Assembly: GCA_900316925.1 (NCBI GenBank)
Contig: ONEU01000211.1
Location: 1-6,138, forward strand
Length of the DNA stretch: 6,138 nt
Reading direction: 5' to 3'
Source: an uncultured Eubacteriales bacterium
Lineage (GTDB): Bacteria > Bacillota > Clostridia > Oscillospirales > Acutalibacteraceae
The notes beneath the pieces were generated by a model. That model was not told the DNA's origin. It made no database searches and saw nothing but the letters and a program-made list of their open reading frames with translations. Positions 1 to 4,664 of the stretch are shown here, piece after piece (the first letter of the stretch is position 1; each line of letters starts with the position of its first letter). The translations under genes were made by a program, and so were the position numbers.

Positions 1-42
1 CACTCTGTACCACGGAAATCTGTTTTGAACTGCCAGTTCCCA

Positions 43-77
43 GAGAAAACCTTCTTCTGGCGAAAAAAGGTTTTCTC
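43..77. repeat. 11-bp perfect inverted repeat, possible weak terminator
   Basis: GAGAAAACCTT (43-53) is the exact reverse complement of AAGGTTTTCTC (67-77), with a 13-base loop whose outer part can form two more A-T pairs after one mismatch. The A-rich left arm and T-rich right arm around a CC/GG core resemble a bidirectional Firmicutes terminator. However, no T-run follows on either strand and the stem is GC-poor, so termination is a weak guess. The repeat itself is directly visible. Confidence 0.45.
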
Positions 78-203
78 CGGACACCTATCCAAAATTCTCT
101 GCGGAATAAGCCTTGCAGCAATTGGTAAACACTCACTTATCATTGTTGTTGATGAAGAGATTTGTATGGACTTTCAGGCAAGGATTCTTCAAAATTGATT
201 TCG

Positions 204-216
204 GTACACTCTGTAC
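204..216. repeat. Palindrome GTACA-CTC-TGTAC, with a 10-base copy at 1-10
   Basis: GTACA (204-208) and TGTAC (212-216) form a perfect 5+5 palindrome around CTC. The ten bases CACTCTGTAC at 207-216 recur exactly at 1-10, where the window edge removes whatever left half might exist. Two copies about 206 bases apart upstream of a promoter could be binding sites for a dimeric regulator, or remnants of an older duplication. No function can be assigned from sequence alone. Confidence 0.4.
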
Positions 217-372
217 GATGACGGCACAACTGCTATTCCCTGATTCACACTCCCCCAGGTGCGGGAATGCAGCCGTATGTTTATTCTGAATACTGCACCG
301 GAAGATTACCGTCATTATTTTCAATGAGAATTATTTGCTTCTCCAAAAGTCGTTTGCAGTAGAATTTGCCCA

Positions 373-432
373 GATATTATTGACTATTGTTAGATTTTAC
401 CCTATAATAAACAAGAACAATGTCATAATATC
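373..432. promoter_or_regulatory. Imperfect inverted repeat flanking the promoter (candidate operator)
   Basis: The left arm GATATTATTGACTATTGTT (373-391) and right arm AACAATGTCATAATATC (416-432) are inverted repeats. All 17 bases of the right arm match in order if two single T bases (one of the TT at 380/381, and 385) are looped out of the left arm. The left arm covers the -35 hexamer, the 24-base centre holds the -10, and the right arm begins at about the transcription start. A protein bound to the arms would block or bend the promoter, so this is a plausible operator for autoregulation. Because most of the left arm lies upstream of the start site, it should act as DNA rather than as an RNA hairpin. 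The symmetry is seen; the regulatory role is inferred. Confidence 0.55.
380..408 (+). promoter_or_regulatory. Sigma-A/sigma-70-type promoter of the operon
   Basis: The -35 hexamer TTGACT (380-385, five of six consensus bases) is followed after exactly 17 bases by a perfect -10 hexamer TATAAT (403-408). Transcription would start near 414-416, giving a leader of about 40 bases before the ATG at 454. It is the only strong promoter-like sequence seen ahead of the four genes, and the short gaps between the genes suggest that it drives them all. The flanking inverted repeat suggests regulation. Confidence 0.8.
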
Positions 433-453
433 GACACAAAAGGAGAGTCTGCA

Positions 454-2301
454 ATGGCTGATCCAACGAATGAGACAAGAATGCTGCGCGTGATCGGAAT
501 CGACTTCGGTACATCCTCCATTTACATGAATGTGAAGCGCTACAATCCCGACGATCCCTCTCAAGACAGCTTTAATTACATTCCGGTTGCCTTTGAACAT
601 GGTGAATCCAAGGGCAGCCTGATTTCCGTTATCCGTGAGAACAGTGACGGCAGCTTCGACTTCGGCCGCGTGGCGAATGAAGAAGCCGATGGTGCCGTGA
701 TTTACCGCAATTTCAAGATGAATCTGGAAAGCATGGATGACAGTGCCCGTGAAAAGAGCCGTCAGTTGGTGCGTGAACTGTTCCGGTACCTTCACAAGAT
801 CTATGAACAGCAGATCAACCAGCTCGGCGAAAAAGAGGATGCGGTGGAAACCAACATCTCCTATCCTGTCAAATGGCAGAAAAGTACGGCTGAATTTATG
901 ATTGCCGCTGCCGAAGAAGCAGGTTTTGAGAACGTCACCGGCATGGATGAGGCAACGGCCGCCATGACAACGGTGATCACCAGGAATTTTGAAAACCTGA
1001 GCAGTTCAAAGATGCTGTCGGCCGACAAGCCCGGCTATATCCTGTTGGTAGACATGGGCGCCGGCACGACGGACTGTGCCCTGTGCCGCTATTCCTTTGA
1101 CAATTCCCGGGAGGGACAGGGAAATGCCGAATCCCTCAAGGTGGATATCATCACCTGCTGGCCCGTGGGTGAAAATGACCCCACCTTCGGCGGCAGTGAA
1201 ATCGACGCGGTACTGGCGAAATATGTAGAAGACTTCCTGCGCGGGATCCTCGCACCGGAGCTGCAGACCTATGTATCCAACCTTGTCCAGGTGGGAAACA
1301 ACGTCAAGCTGTGGAAGGAAAACAATGTCTCGGCGAACCTCAGCAGAAACAAGCCCGTTACCGTGTGCGGCTTCATCCGGGCATATCTGGGTACTGCCGG
1401 CGTGAAATTCCCGGAGATCACCCGTGAGAGCTTTGAAGAGCTCATCAAAGAGAAGCTCCGGGATTATGTGTACCTGATCCGCGGATGCCTGGAAAAAGCC
1501 GGCTCTGTTTCGCCTGAATTCCGTGAGCAGGGGCTTGATCTGGTCGTACTCGCCGGGGGCCACAGCTCATGGTACTTTGCCAAGGATATCATTGACGGCA
1601 GTATGGCAGGCTATCTCGATCATCCTTCCCTGGCAAAGATCCGCAAGGATCCGTCAAGAGTGTTCCGCCTGCCCAATCCCCAATCCACGGTGGTGCTCGG
1701 ACTGGTCTATCACCGTCTGCTGTCCACCATCACCCTTGAAAAAACCGACCTGATCAATGAATCCTGGGTCCAACTGCTGAAAAACGCCGCACCCAATCCG
1801 GAGTTCTTTTCCGATCAGCAGTCACCGGGGGAGGATCTGGCCGTATTTGAGCTTGTACAGGACTTCACCCGTTCCTTTGATTTCGAGTTGGAGGGCGATA
1901 TGGTGAATTACGTTTCCATTGACCATTCCAACATCTGGGTTGACCGGCTTTTCCGCGATAAACGCTTTTTCCGCGGGAAGAACCAGAATATTTGTCTGTG
2001 CGTCCTGAAATCCTTCGGCTCCACGCATGGCTTTGCGGTGACGTCCTACGGAATCTACTTTGAATCCCTGCTGAGCAAGGGCTGTATTTCCTGGCCCGCT
2101 TTTATCAGAGCCAATATCCACCAATCCGGTTGGAACAACGACAAGCTCTATATTGATTATACGGTACTGCCCATGTACCGGTCTTGCGTCCCCTCTCTTT
2201 TCGGATATTTTCAATGGCTTCAGGAGTATCTGCGAGTACATTTCGGCAACTCCGTAAACAGATTCAATCTGCCGAACACCGCCGGCACACCTGATGCCTG
2301 A
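454..2301 (+). CDS. Hsp70/actin-fold ATPase with unrecognised C-terminal region
   Basis: This 615-residue protein has the nucleotide-binding motifs of the Hsp70/actin superfamily in order. They are phosphate-1 IGIDFGTSS (14-22), connect-1-like MDEATAAM (164-171), phosphate-2 VDMGAGTTD (199-207), an Hsp70-like FGGSEID (245-251), the adenosine motif LVVLAGGHSS (363-372) and a connect-2-like NPQSTVVLGL (408-417). It should therefore bind and hydrolyse ATP in the cytosol; no signal peptide or membrane segment is seen. Residues from about 426 to 615 are rich in aromatic and charged residues and do not look like the beta-sandwich and helical-lid substrate domain of DnaK, so a general chaperone role is doubtful. 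The start is fixed by AAGGAG at 440-445, eight bases before the ATG; the next in-frame Met (codon 10) has no such site. As first gene of the operon it may be the switch or adaptor for the downstream peptidase and HerA-like protein (inference). A ParM/FtsA-like filament role is a less likely alternative. Confidence 0.87.
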   Translation: MADPTNETRMLRVIGIDFGTSSIYMNVKRYNPDDPSQDSFNYIPVAFEHGESKGSLISVIRENSDGSFDFGRVANEEADGAVIYRNFKMNLESMDDSAREKSRQLVRELFRYLHKIYEQQINQLGEKEDAVETNISYPVKWQKSTAEFMIAAAEEAGFENVTGMDEATAAMTTVITRNFENLSSSKMLSADKPGYILLVDMGAGTTDCALCRYSFDNSREGQGNAESLKVDIITCWPVGENDPTFGGSEIDAVLAKYVEDFLRGILAPELQTYVSNLVQVGNNVKLWKENNVSANLSRNKPVTVCGFIRAYLGTAGVKFPEITRESFEELIKEKLRDYVYLIRGCLEKAGSVSPEFREQGLDLVVLAGGHSSWYFAKDIIDGSMAGYLDHPSLAKIRKDPSRVFRLPNPQSTVVLGLVYHRLLSTITLEKTDLINESWVQLLKNAAPNPEFFSDQQSPGEDLAVFELVQDFTRSFDFELEGDMVNYVSIDHSNIWVDRLFRDKRFFRGKNQNICLCVLKSFGSTHGFAVTSYGIYFESLLSKGCISWPAFIRANIHQSGWNNDKLYIDYTVLPMYRSCVPSLFGYFQWLQEYLRVHFGNSVNRFNLPNTAGTPDA

Positions 2302-2336
2302 CATTTATCATCAATCATCATAAGGAGGTAAACAAT

Positions 2337-4085
2337 ATGTACGAGGATTATGGCATGGATGACGTCATCCGTGAAAACCAGTCTGATACTCTGGGGAAAT
2401 CCCTCGAATCCACCGCCGACCACACAGAGATCAGCAAGAGTTCCTTAGAGCTTTCTGAGGTACAGGAAAACCCTGCTCTTCTCTATGGCCTGACAGGAGA
2501 TGCACTGCCGGAGGGTGTCACAGCAACAGAGTATAAGTTTGAAAACGAAGGGGTTGAAAGAACCAGCTCCCGATTGATCGACACTGACGGCGACGGCATC
2601 TACGAAACAGAAGAGATCGTTCATTCCGGAAAACGCGGTCCTGATACGGTATTGTACCGCAGAGACCTGGACGGTGACGGAATGGGCGAGCGCGAGGAGC
2701 AGATCCACTTCAAGATGACGTTGGCCACCAACTCCGAAACCAACCGTATAGAAGAAACCGTTTTTGCAGATGAGAAGACTATCCGGGTGGATTCCGACGG
2801 AGATGGCTATTTTGATGTGATTCAGGTCTCGAAGAATGACGCTCCAAAGGAAAAAACCGGCTTTGCCAACGAGAACTTTACCCCTGTCACCGCTATGGTG
2901 CGTGACGACAGCGCCAGCGAATGGCGTGCTTTGTCAGATAATCCTAAGACTGACGAGGAACGCAGACAGCTTGAGATCGATCAGGAAAAGGTGAACCGCG
3001 CAATCTACGGTGAAACCACACAGCCCGACACACCTCAATACGAGACGCTGGAATATTCCGCCATAGATACCGATCATGACGGCGTTAATGATTTTCTCCA
3101 GTATAAGATTGCCGAAACGGACGAAAATGGCAACCGCATCATCGACTCCGTCTTCTCCTACGATTTCGACAATGACGGCATTGCAGACATGAGTATGATT
3201 CTCAGGGATCTAAACAATGACGGTGAGAATGATGTAGGCTATTGGCTCACCTACAATAAAGAAACCGGCGATTATGATGTAGAAGAGATGCAGGATTTAC
3301 CGAAGGTGCAGGTTGAACCGAAGACCGAAGAGGAACCCACACCAAAGGAAGAACCAAAACCGCAGGAAACCCCCGAGCCACAGGAAACACCTCAGCCAAA
3401 AGAAACACCCAAGCCCCAGGAAACACCTGAAAAGACTGATCCTCACCCGCAGCCGGAGATTCCAAAGGAAACGTATCCCAAACATCCCAAGGACCACGGT
3501 CTTAATTCCGAGGATCTGACACAATTCGACCCCGAAAAAACGGATCTCTCAAAGGTATCAGGATATCCCGAAAAGGCCATAGAATACTGGGAATGTCAGG
3601 GTGCGACCAACCGCTGTGCCATCTACGCTCAGAGATTCGTCATTGAGGAGATTACCGGCGTCAGACCGGATATTGAGGATCTGTGCGATTACGGCGAGCA
3701 GCAGGGATGGTTTACTGAAGAAGGGGGAACAAAATACAGGGGTCTGAACCAGCTTCTTGAAGTCTACGGAATCGAAAACGAAGCACGGGAAGGCTGGACC
3801 ATCACGGAAATTGAGCAGGCACTGCAAAACGGCGATAAAGTCATCGTTACGGTAGACGCTGATGAATACTGGCACGGCGAAAACGATTCCCTCTACGGTC
3901 CTTCTGACGGAACGAACCATGCCGTGGAGGTTATCGGTATCGACAGATCCGATCCGGAGCATCCGATGGTCATTCTGAACGACTCCGGCATCAGAACCGG
4001 AAAGGGAGAAATGATCCCGATGGATACATTTCTCGGTGCCTGGTACGACGGCAATAATTATGCCATCGTTGCCCATCATCAATAA
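2337..4085 (+). CDS. DxDxDG-repeat protein with C-terminal C39-like cysteine peptidase domain
   Basis: The 582-residue protein has a polar N-terminus without a signal peptide (1-60). Six calcium-loop-like motifs follow, starting at residues 82, 110, 152, 244, 276 and 291 (five DxDxDG, the last DLNNDG). Next come a Pro/Glu/Lys/Thr-rich linker (about 325-385) with hexapeptide repeats, and a C-terminal domain (about 406-582) resembling Peptidase_C39_2. Likely catalytic residues are Cys427 (NRCAIYAQ), His528 (TNHAVEVIGID) and Asn548 or Asp549 (VILNDSG), with Gln421 as the oxyanion residue. GGT at 463-465 and the VIVTVDADEYW stretch also fit the family. C39 relatives cleave peptides, classically leader peptides after GG in ABC exporters, but this stand-alone form has no transporter, and its substrate is unknown. 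The start is set by TAAGGAGGT at 2321-2329. The gap to the upstream stop is 35 bases, so co-expression with the Hsp70-like ATPase is likely. An amidase or transglutaminase-like activity of the same fold cannot be excluded. Confidence 0.82.
   Translation: MYEDYGMDDVIRENQSDTLGKSLESTADHTEISKSSLELSEVQENPALLYGLTGDALPEGVTATEYKFENEGVERTSSRLIDTDGDGIYETEEIVHSGKRGPDTVLYRRDLDGDGMGEREEQIHFKMTLATNSETNRIEETVFADEKTIRVDSDGDGYFDVIQVSKNDAPKEKTGFANENFTPVTAMVRDDSASEWRALSDNPKTDEERRQLEIDQEKVNRAIYGETTQPDTPQYETLEYSAIDTDHDGVNDFLQYKIAETDENGNRIIDSVFSYDFDNDGIADMSMILRDLNNDGENDVGYWLTYNKETGDYDVEEMQDLPKVQVEPKTEEEPTPKEEPKPQETPEPQETPQPKETPKPQETPEKTDPHPQPEIPKETYPKHPKDHGLNSEDLTQFDPEKTDLSKVSGYPEKAIEYWECQGATNRCAIYAQRFVIEEITGVRPDIEDLCDYGEQQGWFTEEGGTKYRGLNQLLEVYGIENEAREGWTITEIEQALQNGDKVIVTVDADEYWHGENDSLYGPSDGTNHAVEVIGIDRSDPEHPMVILNDSGIRTGKGEMIPMDTFLGAWYDGNNYAIVAHHQ
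2580..2807 (+). repeat. First cluster of three DxDGDG motifs (protein level)
   Basis: DTDGDG (residues 82-87), DLDGDG (110-115) and DSDGDG (152-157) each follow a short hydrophobic or basic strand and are followed by acidic or beta-prone residues (for example IYETEE and YFDVIQ). The Dx[DN]xDG loop is the calcium-binding pattern of dockerin, EF-hand-like and thrombospondin type-3 repeats. Calcium binding is inferred from the acidic positions. Confidence 0.7.
3066..3224 (+). repeat. Second cluster of three D-x-[DN]-x-DG motifs (protein level)
   Basis: DTDHDG (residues 244-249), DFDNDG (276-281) and DLNNDG (291-296) repeat the calcium-loop pattern after a gap of about 86 residues that contains no motif but a Glu/Asp/Arg-rich, probably helical stretch. 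In the last motif Asn replaces the second Asp. The two triplets could be separate calcium-stabilised units of one beta-rich module. Confidence 0.65.
3357..3428 (+). repeat. Four 18-base units coding a hexapeptide repeat
   Basis: Residues 341-364 read KPQETP, EPQETP, QPKETP, KPQETP, with the DNA repeating in 18-base units around CAGGAAAC. It is the core of a Pro/Glu/Lys-rich linker joining the DxDxDG region to the peptidase domain. Such linkers are extended and flexible, and tandem units of this kind may vary in number between strains by slippage. Confidence 0.75.
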
Positions 4086-4112
4086 TCGTGAAAGACAGTC
4101 AGGAGGGTTAGT

Positions 4113-4640
4113 ATGTCTCAATATAGATCAATCAACGAGATTTTCAAAGAAATCCGGTCCAGCAAGCCTTATTATATGATGCCGATGGGATATGTCAGCG
4201 GTTATCCGATGCTTACAGTCAAGAGCAGCAGGGTCTGTGTGGCTGTTCCCTATTACAAGTACCACATCACCGGTGAAGTCGACCAGACCGAGGTCTATCC
4301 GATCCGCTATGTGATCACATACGCCGTTGAGGATGGCGTCATCGTGGCATCGGAGGATCTGCAGAAGAATAAAGCCTTTGCACAAGTAGATTTTAACAAG
4401 CCTGTGGGCACCTTCCGCCACGACAGCATCAAGTCGCTGAATAAGCACCAGTACGCCGAAAAGCAGCAGGAGCTTTACGGAATGTATGACAACCTGATTG
4501 CTGCCATGATTGAAAACAGGGATTATCCCATAGAGCAGCTCCAGCAGTTCAAAGACCTGCTCAGCACCCTGGTGCCCCCTTCCCTCAAGCCATTCTATCA
4601 GGTGCTCCACCCGCATTTCTACCGCAGCTTTATGGCATGA
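4113..4640 (+). CDS. Hypothetical protein (175 residues), unrecognised
   Basis: I do not recognise this protein. Residues 1-19 look helical and polar. Residues 20-100 alternate hydrophobic, Tyr/Val-rich segments (YYMMPMGYVSGYPML, VCVAVPYYKYHITG, VYPIRYVITYAVEDGVIVAS) and should form a mainly beta domain. Residues 105-155 are predicted helical (KHQYAEKQQELYGMYDNLIA and following), and the end is rich in Pro, His and Phe. No signal peptide, membrane helix or metal or catalytic motif is evident, so a cytosolic accessory or adaptor role is the best guess. AGGAGG at 4101-4106, six bases before the ATG, fixes the start. The gene lies 27 bases after the peptidase gene and 24 bases before the HerA-like gene, so it is almost certainly in the same transcript. 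A long antisense open frame (4128-4649) is taken to be a coding shadow. Confidence 0.8.
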   Translation: MSQYRSINEIFKEIRSSKPYYMMPMGYVSGYPMLTVKSSRVCVAVPYYKYHITGEVDQTEVYPIRYVITYAVEDGVIVASEDLQKNKAFAQVDFNKPVGTFRHDSIKSLNKHQYAEKQQELYGMYDNLIAAMIENRDYPIEQLQQFKDLLSTLVPPSLKPFYQVLHPHFYRSFMA

Positions 4641-4664
4641 CCGACACACGCAGGAGGATAAGCC

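Larger units (their letters stand above)
1..372. other. AT-rich upstream region without a defensible gene
   Basis: No complete gene can be supported here. Plus-strand frame 1 is open from the left edge to a TGA at 196-198 (65 codons), and frame 3 is open from the edge to a TAA at 126-128. Either could in principle be the tail of an upstream gene, but neither reading gives a recognisable protein, and an 11-bp inverted repeat falls inside both. A minus-strand frame at 133-324 starts only with TTG and has no well-placed ribosome binding site. The stretch is visibly more AT-rich than the genes that follow. It is best read as an intergenic region carrying short palindromes, possibly including the end of an upstream transcript. 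Confidence 0.5.

Noticed and set aside
1..198. Plus-strand open frame entering from the left edge (65 codons, TGA at 196-198)
   Set aside because: No recognisable protein, competing open frame 3 to base 128, and an inverted repeat inside it. The upstream gene may end here, but the sequence in hand cannot decide.
133..324. Minus-strand 63-codon open frame
   Set aside because: It starts with TTG, the only GGAG lies too far upstream, and the translation has no family resemblance.
326..343. Short inverted repeat GAGAA/TTCTC
   Set aside because: Five base pairs with an eight-base loop and no T-run; expected by chance in AT-rich DNA.
353..380. Second possible promoter (TTTGCA, 16 bases, TATTAT)
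   Set aside because: The -35 match is poor and it overlaps the far better promoter just downstream.
392..432. Divergent promoter on the minus strand from the inverted repeat
   Set aside because: The reverse reading gives only TTGTTC and TAAAAT at 15-base spacing, and no supported minus-strand gene follows.
1006..1563. Minus-strand 185-codon open frame antisense to the Hsp70-like gene
   Set aside because: It lies wholly opposite conserved ATPase motifs. Long antisense frames of this kind follow from the codon bias of the real gene.
3558..4121. Minus-strand 187-codon open frame antisense to the peptidase domain
   Set aside because: The plus-strand frame carries the Cys/His/Asn catalytic pattern; the antisense reading matches nothing and is a shadow.
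4128..4649. Minus-strand 173-codon open frame antisense to the 175-residue gene
   Set aside because: It is almost as long as the plus frame, so it was considered seriously. The plus frame has AGGAGG at the right distance and operon spacing on both sides; the minus frame would lie alone against the operon.
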